A stretch of DNA of 64,000 nucleotides, from the NCBI RefSeq assembly GCF_900111735.1, contig NZ_FOHW01000001.1:113312-177311 (forward strand), read 5' to 3'. A model generated the notes under the pieces. That model ran no database searches and was not told where the DNA came from. It saw only the letters and a list, made by a program, of their open reading frames with translations. Below are positions 48,620-57,424 of this stretch, piece after piece. The first letter of the stretch is position 1. Each line of letters starts with the position of its first letter. The translations under genes and the position numbers were made by a program. The stretch is from Pseudomonas graminis (GTDB taxonomy: Bacteria > Pseudomonadota > Gammaproteobacteria > Pseudomonadales > Pseudomonadaceae).

Positions 48620-49804
48620 ATGCAAACCCTGTCTGTCCCCTTGCAATCTCCCGCCACGTCTATCGCCCATCCCGGCCGCCTGCAATCGATCGATGCCCTG
48701 CGTGGCCTGATCATCGTGTTCATGCTGCTGGATCACGTGCGCGAGACCTTCTTTCTGCACCATCAGGTCAGCGATCCGATGGACGTCGCCCACACCAGCG
48801 TCGATCTGTTCATCAGCCGCACGCTCGCGCATTTCTGCGCGCCGCTGTTCGTGTTTCTTACCGGGCTTTCGGCCTGGCTGTATGGCGAACGACACGCGGG
48901 CAAGGGCGCGGTGGCGGGATTTCTGTTCAAGCGCGGGCTGGTATTGATCGCGCTGGAACTGACGCTGGTGAACTTCGCCTGGACGTTCCAGTTTCCGCCG
49001 ACGGTGATCTATTTACAGGTCATCTGGGCGATTGGCTTGAGCATGATCGCGCTGTCAGCGATGGTGGTATTGCCGCGTGGGGTCCTGGCGGCGCTGGGAC
49101 TGGCGATCATCGCCGGGCATAACCTGCTGGATGACGTGCACTTCGCCGTGGGCTCGGCGATGCACATTCCGTGGGCGATTCTCCATGACCGCGGCTGGAT
49201 CGAGGTCGGCGACAGTTTGCGCTTGCGCACCTCGTACCCGCTGCTGCCGTGGATCGGCGTGATTGCCGTCGGCTACGCCGCCGGGCCGTGGTTTGGCCGC
49301 CACGCAAATGCAGAAAAGCGCGAGATAAACCTGATTGCCTGGGGATTTGGCTCACTGACGCTGTTTCTTGCCCTGCGCGGGATCAACGGCTATGGCGAGA
49401 AGCCGTGGGTGGAAGGTGACACCACAGCGCAGACGCTGATGAGCGTCCTCAACGTCACCAAGTACCCGCCGTCGTTGCTGTTCATCAGCTTGACCCTGGG
49501 CGTCGGTTTACTGGTGCTGGCCTGGCTTGAGCGGCAACAGGGGCGGGCATGGCTGCGACCGCTGGTGACCTTTGGCGCGGCGCCGATGTTTTTCTACCTG
49601 CTGCACCTCTACGTGCTGAAGCTGCTGTATGTCGGCGCGGTAGCGATCTGGGGCACCACCCAAGGCCAGTACTTTGGGTTCACTTCGGTACTGGGCCTGT
49701 GGGGTTGCGCCGCGGTGCTCACCGTCGTGCTATGGCCGGCGGTGAACTGGTTCGCCGCGCTCAAGGCGAGTCGCCGGGACATTGCCTGGCTCAAGTACTT
49801 CTGA
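48620..49804 (+). CDS. DUF1624/HGSNAT-like multispanning membrane protein
   Basis: A 394-residue integral membrane protein with about 8-10 hydrophobic helices. The N-terminus contains RLQSIDALRGLIIVFMLLDH, the signature of the DUF1624/heparan-alpha-glucosaminide acetyltransferase-like and acyltransferase-3-type families, with conserved Arg-Gly and Asp-His. SAWLYGERH and a C-terminal MFFYLLHLYVLKLL segment support this. It may transfer acyl groups across the membrane; substrate unknown. Confidence 0.88.
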   Translation: MQTLSVPLQSPATSIAHPGRLQSIDALRGLIIVFMLLDHVRETFFLHHQVSDPMDVAHTSVDLFISRTLAHFCAPLFVFLTGLSAWLYGERHAGKGAVAGFLFKRGLVLIALELTLVNFAWTFQFPPTVIYLQVIWAIGLSMIALSAMVVLPRGVLAALGLAIIAGHNLLDDVHFAVGSAMHIPWAILHDRGWIEVGDSLRLRTSYPLLPWIGVIAVGYAAGPWFGRHANAEKREINLIAWGFGSLTLFLALRGINGYGEKPWVEGDTTAQTLMSVLNVTKYPPSLLFISLTLGVGLLVLAWLERQQGRAWLRPLVTFGAAPMFFYLLHLYVLKLLYVGAVAIWGTTQGQYFGFTSVLGLWGCAAVLTVVLWPAVNWFAALKASRRDIAWLKYF

Positions 49805-49841
49805 GAACGGCCATGTAGGACCTGCTTTAGCCCGGAATGTG

Positions 49842-50984
49842 TCAAATGTCACGCAGGCTGCGTTCCATGCGCGCCAGGCCTTCTTCCAGCATCGGCCGTG
49901 GGCAGCCGAAGTTCAGGCGCACGAACTGGCCGCAGTCGTCGCCGAATTCCAGGCCGTCGCTGAGCGCGACTTTCGCGTGTTCGAGGAAGAACTGCTGCGG
50001 GCTGTCCAGCCCCAGGCCGGAGCAATCCAGCCACGCCAGATAGGTGCTCTGGGGCAGGTGCATCGTGATCCCCGGGAAACGGCTTTTGATGGCCTCGGCC
50101 AGGTAATCGCGATTGTCCTGCAGATACGCCACGACCTGTTCCAGCCAAGCGCCACCTTCACGATAGGCCACTTCGGTGGCCTCCAGGCCCAAGGCGTTGA
50201 CGCTGTCCACCAGCCCCAGCCGCCCGGCATTGAAACGCTGGCGCAGCTCGGCGTTCTGCACCACGGCGAACGCGGTTTTCAGGCCGGCAATGTTCCAGGC
50301 TTTGCTCGCTGACATCAGCGTCACGCTGCGCGCCGCGATCTCCGGGCTCAGGGACGCGATCGGCGTGTGCTGTCGGCCGTCGAACAGCAGGTCAGCGTGA
50401 ATTTCATCGGAAATGATCAGCGCATCGCGCCGTACACAGGCCTCACCGATGGCCAGCAATTCGTCACGCTCAAAGACTTTGCCCAGCGGGTTGTGGGGGT
50501 TGCTCAGCAATAGCGCGCCGCAGTCGGGCAGGGCGCGTTCCAGCGCCGCGATGTCGGTGGGGTATTCACCCTGGGCGTTGGCATGGAAGGGCAGATCGAT
50601 GCGCGGCAGTTGCCAGTTGGCCGGTGCGTGCAGAAGCGGCGAGTAATTGGGGGTCTGCACCAGCACCGCGCTGGACGGCGAGACCAGTGCATGGAGCGCC
50701 ATATTCACGCCGGGCTCGACCCCCGGCAGAAAGACCAGGTCCTGCGCTTCGATCTGCCAGCCGTAGCGCTCGGCGAGGTGCTTGACCAGCGTTTCCCGCA
50801 ACGCCTGCTGGGGCACGGAATAGCCCAGCAGCGGATGTTCCAGACGGTTCTTCAGCGCCTGCACAATGGGCGCGGCCACCGGAAAATCCATGTCCGCCAC
50901 CCACATCGGCAGCACGTCTTCGGGGTACTGGCTCCACTTTTTGCTGCCGGTGTTCAAACGCTGAAAAACGTTGTTCAGATCCAT
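49842..50984 (-). CDS. PatB/MalY-type C-S lyase (cystathionine beta-lyase-like)
   Basis: A 380-residue class I/II PLP aminotransferase-fold protein. Marks are LPMWVADMDFPVAAPI, SNPHNPLGKVFERDEL, SDEIHADLLFDG and the PLP-lysine SASKAWNIAGLKTAF, all typical of the PatB/MalY branch that cleaves cystathionine and other C-S bonds. Start at 50984 gives MDLNNVFQRLNTGSKKW; the upstream frame extension is not conserved. It is convergent with the DUF1624 gene 37 bases away. Confidence 0.92.
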   Translation of the reverse strand: MDLNNVFQRLNTGSKKWSQYPEDVLPMWVADMDFPVAAPIVQALKNRLEHPLLGYSVPQQALRETLVKHLAERYGWQIEAQDLVFLPGVEPGVNMALHALVSPSSAVLVQTPNYSPLLHAPANWQLPRIDLPFHANAQGEYPTDIAALERALPDCGALLLSNPHNPLGKVFERDELLAIGEACVRRDALIISDEIHADLLFDGRQHTPIASLSPEIAARSVTLMSASKAWNIAGLKTAFAVVQNAELRQRFNAGRLGLVDSVNALGLEATEVAYREGGAWLEQVVAYLQDNRDYLAEAIKSRFPGITMHLPQSTYLAWLDCSGLGLDSPQQFFLEHAKVALSDGLEFGDDCGQFVRLNFGCPRPMLEEGLARMERSLRDI

Positions 50985-51233
50985 GTCCTGGCCTGTCCTG
51001 CTCGAAAAAAAAGGGGATTGTGCCAGAGAAAGCGTGGCTGGGTTTGCTGTCGGTTTTCTGTTTGTAGGATTAATCCGCAAATGCCGCTGGAACCGTCTCC
51101 TTCGTGTCTCCTCGTCTGGAGTCACACTTTGAAATGCCTCATCTTCGCTCGCCTCAGCCCTCTCTCATGGACGAGTTGATCCGGTTTTCTGCAGACCGGT
51201 CGGGGGCGTTTCTTCTGACACGGACGCTCATTC

Positions 51234-54200
51234 ATGCTCACCGTATTGCCGCCTTTCTTCGATCACAGTCGCCACAAGCTTGTTGTTCATCGTTTGCCCT
51301 TTGCGCTCGACGTCTTGGCCTTCGAGGGTGAAGAACAGCTGAGTCAGCCGTTTCTTTATCGCGTTGAATTTACTTGTGTTGAGCAGGACATCGGGGCTGA
51401 TCGGATGCTGGGCAAGACCGCTCAGTTCAGCCTGCATGCTGCGGCACATACGTTGCCTGTTGCGATTCGTGGCTTGCCGGTGCCTCGGGTTGAAGCGCTG
51501 CGGACGTTGCATGGGGTGGTCACGGGTTTTAAGCGGCTTTCCGGTTCTGCTGACGAGGCCAGATACGAGATTACTTTGCAGCCGCGGCTGGCGTTGCTGG
51601 GCCGTGGGCGGCAGTTCCGGATCTATCAGCACCAATCCGTGCCGCAGATTGTCGAAAGCATCTTGCGCACTCGGCATGATTTCGAAGGGCAGGATTTTCT
51701 GTTCCCGCTGGTGCGGGAATATCCCAAGCGCGAGCAGGTGATGCAGTACGGCGAGAGCGATCTTTCGTTTATTGCGCGGTTGTTGGCCGAGGTGGGGATC
51801 TGGTATCGCTTCACCAATGACGAAAGGTTGGGGATTGCGGTGGTCGAGTTTCATGACGATCAGCGGCATTACGTTCGCCCTCGGATCAGTTTGCCGTTCA
51901 GGCCTCAGTCAGGGTTGGGCAGCAGCGGGCAGGATGGGGTTTGGGGGCTGCAGGTCAGTCATGAGGTGGTGGAGAAGAACGTTCACTTTCGGGCTTACCA
52001 CCATCGGGATGCGAGTGCCTGGCTGGATGGGACTGTGGATCAGACCCGGGGTGACACCACAACTTATGGCGAGGCGTATCACTACGCCGAGCCGTACAAA
52101 GCGCTGGGTGACAAGCTCGATCTGGACGAGGATTTAGAAGGCGAAAGCGGGTTTTTCTACGCCCGGTTGCGGCATGAGCGGTATCTGAATGACCAAACTC
52201 GCCTGACCGGGATTAGCAGCAGTGCGTCTTTGGGATTGGCGCAGGTGCTGGGAATTTCCGGTGGGGCACCGCAGGCGTTTGAGCCCGGGGCGGTGATCAC
52301 TCGATTGCGGTTGCATGCTGCGCGGGACCGCAGTTTCGAGCTGAGCTTTGAGGCAATTCCGTATTCGGAGAGCGTGTGTTTTCGGCCGCCTTTGCTGGCC
52401 AAGCCTGCGATAGCCGGCACTGTTCCGGCCCGTGTCACCAGCTCGCTGGCCAACGATCCCTACAGCCACATCGACAGCGAAGGTCGTTACAAGGTCAGCT
52501 TTCTGTTCGACCGCGACAGCTGGAAGCTGGGTCAGGAAAGCCATTGGTTGCGCCTTGCCCGACCTTATGCGGGCGATACCCACGGCCTGCACCTGCCGCT
52601 GATCTGCGGGACCGAAGTGGCGATTGCCTTCGGGCAAGGCGATCCGGACCGGCCCTACATCGCCCATGCCCTGCATGACAGTAGACATCCCGACCATGTG
52701 ACGTTGACGCGCAGTGACTACAAACGCAACGTACTGCGCACGCCGGCGAACAATAAGCTGCGCATGGAAGATGATCGCGGCAAAGAACACATCAAACTCA
52801 GCACCGAGCACAGCGGCAAAAGCCAGCTGAACCTTGGGCATCTGGTCGACAACGAGAAGGACAAGCGCGGCGAAGGGTTTGAATTGCGCACCGATGGCTG
52901 GGGCGCGATTCGGGCGGGAAGCGGGCTGTTTATCAGTGCGGATGAACAGAGCAAGGCCCACGGGATGCAGCTGGATATGGACGCTGCAATCGACCAGCTC
53001 GAAACCGCGCTCTCCCTGGCCCGTACCATGGCTCAGGCTGCAAAGAGTGCGGGCGCCATTCCCGCCGATACGAGTGGCCATACGCAACTGAACAACGCGC
53101 TGACTCACCTCACCGAGCCCGGTCTTCTGCTGCACGCGCCGGCCGGCATCGGCATCGTCACCCCTGAAGCGATCTGCGTTTCCTCCGGTCGCGAGAGCGT
53201 CGCCATCACCTCGTCACGCTCAACCGACCTCAGCGCCGGACGCAACATCACCGGCACCGCCGAAGGTGCGATCAGCCTGTGTGCTGTGACCAAGGGTTTG
53301 CAAGTTAAAGCGGTTCAGGGCGACGTTCAGCTTCACGCCCAAAGTGCCGCACTGCATGCGCTCGCACAAGACGACATCAAGATCGAAAGCCTGGCCGGCC
53401 GGATCGAAATCAGCGCCCCGAAGGAACTCGTCCTCAGCTGCGGCGGCGCATTCATCCGTATCAAGGATGGCGAAATCGAGCTGGGCGCGCCGGGGAATAT
53501 CTATCACCGGGCCGCTTATGTGCTGAAGGCCGGTGCTACCACGCTGACAACGCCGGTGACGCCAATACCTTATGGCTATGGGGCGGGGTACACCCTGGTC
53601 GACGCGCAACAGGCCGCTGCCCGTTTCGTCCGTTACCGGATCACTACGCAGAACGGCGAAGTGTTCAACGGCGTGACCGACAAGGACGGGAAGACCATGC
53701 CCGTCCACACGATGCTGCCCGGACATGTGGCGATCGACTTTCCGCAGTCCGAAGAAAGACTGAAGCCGCGTCCCACACCTGAACTGGAGGAGGAAGAAGA
53801 GGAAGAGGAAATCACCGAAGGCATCACGCTGCGCATCGGGTTGTTCTTTGACGGGACGGGGAATAACCAGAGCAATGCGGCGGCGACGGAGCGTTGCCGA
53901 CGGCAGGATCTGGAGACCTTTAGCAGTGAAGAGCTGGAGAGCATTGCCGCAACGTGCAAGCAGTATGGGTTTGGTGAGTTTGACGGGAGCGCGTTCAACA
54001 GCGCGCCGAATAACAGTTACGGGAATGCGCCGAGCAATGTGGCTTATTTGTTTCAGCTGTATCCGGACAACGCGGTTGATGGTATTTCGGCTGAAGCCAA
54101 AACCGCATATATCAAGGCGTACGTAGAAGGTATCGGTACTCGCAGCGGTGGCAAGGATGCAACGGTCATTGGGCAGGGTCTTGGCCAGGGTGAGACGGGG

Positions 54201-55259
54201 GTAGTAGCGCGGGTGAAGCAGGCGCCAGCCTTAGTAAAAACACAGCTAAGCTTTTTTGAACAAACCAACCCCGGCATTTCGATTAAAAAGATCGAGATCG
54301 ATATCTTCGGCTTCAGTCGCGGTGCAGCGGCCGCGCGTCACTGCGCAAATGAGTTTCTCAAACCCCAGTGCGGCGTATTTAGAGAAATCCTCACCGCCAG
54401 AAGTCATGGTCTGCAACAGAGCTTCGACGCATCGACGGACGTATCCATCAACTTGATCGGCCTGTTCGATACCGTTGCAGCCATCTCAGACCCTGCACAT
54501 GGGGACTTCAGTCCTGGCGACGACGTAAATCGTGGCGTCAATCTCTATCTGCCACCCGACTGCGCGCGGCAGGTCATTCAGCTTCAGGCGCTCGACGAAT
54601 ATCGAGCCGACTTTTCTCTTAATAACGTCCACCACACGCACCTCCAGATCGGACTGCCGGGCGCCCACTCCGATGTCGGCGGGGGCTATCTGCCACGAGC
54701 ACGAGAAAAGTTGTGGATGACGCAGCCCTGCAAGGCCAGCGTTCCGACCGGTCAAAAGGTTGAATCCCATGCCGCATGGGCCCGTGCAGAGGCGCACGCC
54801 AAGGTATTGCGCGAATCAGGCGTGGCCCGCGATGGCTACGTTGCGGTGAAAGCCTGGCCTGCAGCAACCAACCCTCGCGGCAAAGCTGCGTCGGCCATGG
54901 AGCACTACTGGATAACCGTACTCCTTGAACGCCCGGTGCATGGCGAACTTAGCCTGATTGCACTGCGTGTCATGCGTGAACTTGGGATACGTCACGCCGT
55001 TCCCTTCAAGGGTCTGGAAGCGCGGCCTGAACTCGCAGTGCCAGAGGAGCTTATGCCTATCGCTAAGCGAATCTTGCAGCAGGTAATGACGGACCGGCTC
55101 GTAAGCTTGGAACCTGCGCAAGAGGCATTGCTACGAGCGCGTTACATCCACATATCCGCGCACTGGACCCCTGAAGGTCCCTTCTTACTTAGCAAACCGG
55201 CGCCGCTGAATCGTAGAAACGTGCACCTCAACCGTCCGCAAGAAGGTTATCCGGAATGA
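51234..55259 (+). CDS. Evolved type VI secretion spike: VgrG fused to Tle1 (DUF2235) phospholipase
   Basis: A 1341-residue fusion. Residues 1-500 are a VgrG/gp27-gp5 spike (LGKTAQFSL, QYGESDLSFIARLL, GRYKVSFLFDRD). DUF2345 beta-helix follows (about 580-745). Then comes a transthyretin-like segment (about 800-830, YRITTQNGEVFNGVTDKDG), and an acidic hinge of eight Glu near 855. A Tle1/DUF2235 lipase starts at 864 (IGLFFDGTGNN) with GFSRG at 1026-1030; the putative triad is Ser1028, Asp1079 (GLFDTV) and His1145 (PGAHSDVGGGY). VgrG would carry the phospholipase into target periplasm. No clear ribosome site; no T6SS structural genes nearby. GC and codon use fall after about 53.9 kb, suggesting recombination. 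The immunity gene overlaps its stop. Confidence 0.93.
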   Translation: MLTVLPPFFDHSRHKLVVHRLPFALDVLAFEGEEQLSQPFLYRVEFTCVEQDIGADRMLGKTAQFSLHAAAHTLPVAIRGLPVPRVEALRTLHGVVTGFKRLSGSADEARYEITLQPRLALLGRGRQFRIYQHQSVPQIVESILRTRHDFEGQDFLFPLVREYPKREQVMQYGESDLSFIARLLAEVGIWYRFTNDERLGIAVVEFHDDQRHYVRPRISLPFRPQSGLGSSGQDGVWGLQVSHEVVEKNVHFRAYHHRDASAWLDGTVDQTRGDTTTYGEAYHYAEPYKALGDKLDLDEDLEGESGFFYARLRHERYLNDQTRLTGISSSASLGLAQVLGISGGAPQAFEPGAVITRLRLHAARDRSFELSFEAIPYSESVCFRPPLLAKPAIAGTVPARVTSSLANDPYSHIDSEGRYKVSFLFDRDSWKLGQESHWLRLARPYAGDTHGLHLPLICGTEVAIAFGQGDPDRPYIAHALHDSRHPDHVTLTRSDYKRNVLRTPANNKLRMEDDRGKEHIKLSTEHSGKSQLNLGHLVDNEKDKRGEGFELRTDGWGAIRAGSGLFISADEQSKAHGMQLDMDAAIDQLETALSLARTMAQAAKSAGAIPADTSGHTQLNNALTHLTEPGLLLHAPAGIGIVTPEAICVSSGRESVAITSSRSTDLSAGRNITGTAEGAISLCAVTKGLQVKAVQGDVQLHAQSAALHALAQDDIKIESLAGRIEISAPKELVLSCGGAFIRIKDGEIELGAPGNIYHRAAYVLKAGATTLTTPVTPIPYGYGAGYTLVDAQQAAARFVRYRITTQNGEVFNGVTDKDGKTMPVHTMLPGHVAIDFPQSEERLKPRPTPELEEEEEEEEITEGITLRIGLFFDGTGNNQSNAAATERCRRQDLETFSSEELESIAATCKQYGFGEFDGSAFNSAPNNSYGNAPSNVAYLFQLYPDNAVDGISAEAKTAYIKAYVEGIGTRSGGKDATVIGQGLGQGETGVVARVKQAPALVKTQLSFFEQTNPGISIKKIEIDIFGFSRGAAAARHCANEFLKPQCGVFREILTARSHGLQQSFDASTDVSINLIGLFDTVAAISDPAHGDFSPGDDVNRGVNLYLPPDCARQVIQLQALDEYRADFSLNNVHHTHLQIGLPGAHSDVGGGYLPRAREKLWMTQPCKASVPTGQKVESHAAWARAEAHAKVLRESGVARDGYVAVKAWPAATNPRGKAASAMEHYWITVLLERPVHGELSLIALRVMRELGIRHAVPFKGLEARPELAVPEELMPIAKRILQQVMTDRLVSLEPAQEALLRARYIHISAHWTPEGPFLLSKPAPLNRRNVHLNRPQEGYPE

Positions 55260-55894
55260 GGCGCATGGGTTTTGCAGTCGGATTGCTACTCAGCCTGAGT
55301 GCCTGTGCCACGGGTGGCTCAGTACCCCCACCTGTCAAGCTGCCTTATCCGGCATGGTACATCGGCTTCGCCGCGCCCAAACACATGGAAGTGTGGGTGG
55401 AAAGCGTCGATGTGCTTGATCAGCGGGGATATGTTTTCTTCAACGTGCATGCTGGAGTCGCCGGTTACACACGTAAGCCCGAGGGCTGGCACAAGGGCAC
55501 ATCTGGTGGCAAACCCATCAACAACGTCGACTTACCAGACCAACTACTTCTGCGCTGGCAGTCACTCGTGGAGCCTCAGGCTTACAAAATCAGCATCCGA
55601 ATACCGCAGTGGGTACGCGATGAGATGGTTAGGCCAGAGCGCGTCTACTGCCGTGGCTCAAAAGAATGGATAGACGACTACCGTTTCGCGATTACGTTGG
55701 GAATGGCTCCGGGAGGTATCGTGAAAGTTTGGGCCGGTGGGCCATGTCTGGGTTTCAAGGAAGTCGGTCGTTACCAAGCTAAAATCGAACCGCTCGGCCC
55801 CTACCGTGGCGCAAGCAGGGGCAAGTACATCCCGCTCGAACCGGAGAACAAAGCTTACGTAGAACAGCACGGCATTCCCTATGGCAGTTGGTAA
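55256..55894 (+). CDS. DUF2931 lipoprotein, probable Tle1 immunity protein (Tli1)
   Basis: A 212-residue lipoprotein whose signal peptide ends in a lipobox (LLSLSACATGG, Cys at about residue 17). The DUF2931 body includes MEVWVESVDVLDQRG, INNVDLPDQLLLRWQSLVEP and the C-terminal YGSW. Its ATG overlaps the vgrG-tle1 stop by four bases, so it is coupled to the effector. Periplasm-facing lipoproteins of this family neutralise Tle-type lipases, so immunity is the natural reading. It ends PYGSW, and a second diverged copy follows. Confidence 0.88.
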   Translation: MRRMGFAVGLLLSLSACATGGSVPPPVKLPYPAWYIGFAAPKHMEVWVESVDVLDQRGYVFFNVHAGVAGYTRKPEGWHKGTSGGKPINNVDLPDQLLLRWQSLVEPQAYKISIRIPQWVRDEMVRPERVYCRGSKEWIDDYRFAITLGMAPGGIVKVWAGGPCLGFKEVGRYQAKIEPLGPYRGASRGKYIPLEPENKAYVEQHGIPYGSW

Positions 55895-56594
55895 TGCTGC
55901 TGCGGCCTCGAACCCATCGCGCCACCGCACAAATGAACGTCTCAGAATCCAGTGCGCCGCTCATTCCGATGTGGGCGGGGGCTATCTCCCACGAGCACGA
56001 GAAAATTTGTGGATGACGCAGCCCTTTAAAGCCAGCGTTCCAACCGGTCAAAGAGTTGAGACCCATGCCGTGTGGGCCCAAGCAGAGGAGGTGTGGGTGG
56101 AGACGGTTGATGTGATCGATGAGCGAGGTCTGGCTTTTTTTTGTGTGCATGGTGGAGTCGCGAGTTACACCGGTCAGCCAGAGGGCTGGGGAAATGGCGC
56201 GGGCAAGTCGAAACCCATCAACAACGTCGATCTTCCTGAGCGAATCTTTCTGCGCTGGCAATCTCTGGTCGAGCCGCAAGCCTACAAGCTTAGTATTCAG
56301 ATACCGCAATGGGTGCGCGACCAGATGATCAAGCCAGAGCAAGCATTTTGCTTATGGACACGCAAAAAGGAGGAGGACTATCGCGCCGCAATTACCCTTG
56401 GAATGGCGCCAGGGGGAATTGTAAAAGTGTGGTTAGGCGGATCGTGCCTGGGCTTCAAAGAAGTTGGCCGCTACCAAGCCGAAGTCGGTCCCCTCGGACC
56501 CAACCAGGACGGAAAAGGCTTGTTTTACCGAGCCCCCAATCCGGCGGCACAAGCCTGGATAGACCGACACGGCATTCCTTATGGAAGTTGGTAA
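55881..56594 (+). CDS. Chimeric ORF: Tle1 C-terminal remnant joined to a second DUF2931 domain
   Basis: A 237-residue open frame. Residues about 11-35 match Tle1 just after its GFSRG motif (SRHRTNERLRIQC against ARHCANEFLKPQC), then jump to AHSDVGGGYLPRAREN, the Tle1 His motif. At VWAQAEE/VWVETVDV it switches to DUF2931 and continues to PYGSW. By eye about two-thirds of the DUF2931 residues match the first immunity gene. It lacks the signal peptide and lipobox, so it would stay in the cytoplasm and could not protect the periplasm. Its ATG is inside the 3' end of the first immunity gene and may be translated by coupling. I infer the scar of a displaced effector-immunity pair. Confidence 0.75.
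   Translation: MAVGNAAAASNPSRHRTNERLRIQCAAHSDVGGGYLPRARENLWMTQPFKASVPTGQRVETHAVWAQAEEVWVETVDVIDERGLAFFCVHGGVASYTGQPEGWGNGAGKSKPINNVDLPERIFLRWQSLVEPQAYKLSIQIPQWVRDQMIKPEQAFCLWTRKKEEDYRAAITLGMAPGGIVKVWLGGSCLGFKEVGRYQAEVGPLGPNQDGKGLFYRAPNPAAQAWIDRHGIPYGSW
55895..56087 (+). pseudogene. Remnant of a second Tle1/DUF2235 lipase
   Basis: Two noncontiguous Tle1 pieces are joined here: the AAAAxRHxxNE region following the nucleophile motif, and the HSDVGGGY region through to VPTGQRVETHAVWAQAE. The catalytic Ser motif and about 90 intervening residues (relative to the complete Tle1 at 51234-55259) are absent, so no lipase activity is possible. Copies differ by scattered substitutions, so the remnant came from a divergent allele rather than a recent duplication. 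Confidence 0.8.
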
Positions 56595-56805
56595 TTCGAT
56601 TGGCAACGTTCCAAGGGTGCCGCTTGCGATTTAAATCGTCCGTGCCGCTTGACGCCGCAGGATCGCGTTGGCTGGTACAACGCGTTCGCCAGCAAGCGGT
56701 TGCAGTCAGGAGTACTTGGAAATAATTAGCAGTGCTGAGTTTCTTATAACCCCGCACCGTAAATAGATAATTAATCAATCAAACTGATCGAGAGTTTTCA
56801 CCACT

Positions 56806-57069
56806 ATGAAAGACATCATACGCCTAGGCGACCTCACCACCCACGGCGGCGTCGTGCTTCAGGCTTTTCCGCAGACCGACCTCAACGGCAAGCCCATCGC
56901 GGGGGTGGGGCACAACGTCAGCTGCCCTTTATGCAAAGGTGTTTTCCCCATCGTCGAAGGCAGCAGCACATACGCTGTGGACGGAGTGCCGGTTGCGTTG
57001 AACGGCATGAAGACCGCCTGTGGTGCAGCCCTTATTGCCAGCGGGCCGATGGGCGCCGTCACAAGCTGA
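56806..57069 (+). CDS. PAAR-domain spike-tip protein
   Basis: An 87-residue PAAR protein that caps the VgrG spike. It has the N-terminal RLGDLTTHGGVV, VGHNVSCPLCKG and C-terminal GDxxxDxG-like repeats (AVDGVPVALNGMKTACGAAL) with His/Cys residues suited to metal binding at the cone tip. The gene is 211 bases downstream of the chimeric ORF in an AT-richer gap containing a decayed REP core (TTCGCCAGCAAGC). It has no toxin extension. Presumably used with the upstream VgrG. Confidence 0.9.
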   Translation: MKDIIRLGDLTTHGGVVLQAFPQTDLNGKPIAGVGHNVSCPLCKGVFPIVEGSSTYAVDGVPVALNGMKTACGAALIASGPMGAVTS

Positions 57070-57116
57070 TCACACTTGCGCCGGCCCGCTGACGATCTGC
57101 GAAACATCTCGGTGCC

Positions 57117-57141
57117 AATCGACGGCGCAATGCCGTCGATT
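57117..57141. other. Inverted repeat downstream of the PAAR gene
   Basis: AATCGACGGC (57117-57126) and GCCGTCGATT (57132-57141) are perfect 10-base arms separated by GCAAT. No T run follows, so this is not a typical intrinsic terminator. The rest of 57070-57424 shows no gene; the catalase promoter is probably near 57240-57260 (CTATCTAA) but I could not confirm it. Confidence 0.6.
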
Positions 57142-57424
57142 CTGGTCCCGAAAACGCTTCGTTTAGATACCCTACGGTCGAGGAATTTAATCCGTTCGAC
57201 TGTTTGTGAAACAACAGACCGCCCGTCGGTACGCTCACCTATCTAACTAAACTTCCAGCGGTAAACCATTGGTCGGTTCCAAGTTCGCTTCCCTGAATTC
57301 CATCTCCAGCGATCTCTCCTTATATCTGTGCGTTCTGCTGAGTTGACCGATCGGCGCAATAGAAAAGCTGAACTTGTCGTTAATAAATCCTGATATCACA
57401 TTAGCCTGAGAAGGGAGTAACACT

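Noticed and set aside
51234-57069. A full T6SS cluster around vgrG.
   Set aside because: No tss sheath, tube, ATPase or membrane-complex genes are present; only tip, effector, immunity and PAAR genes are.
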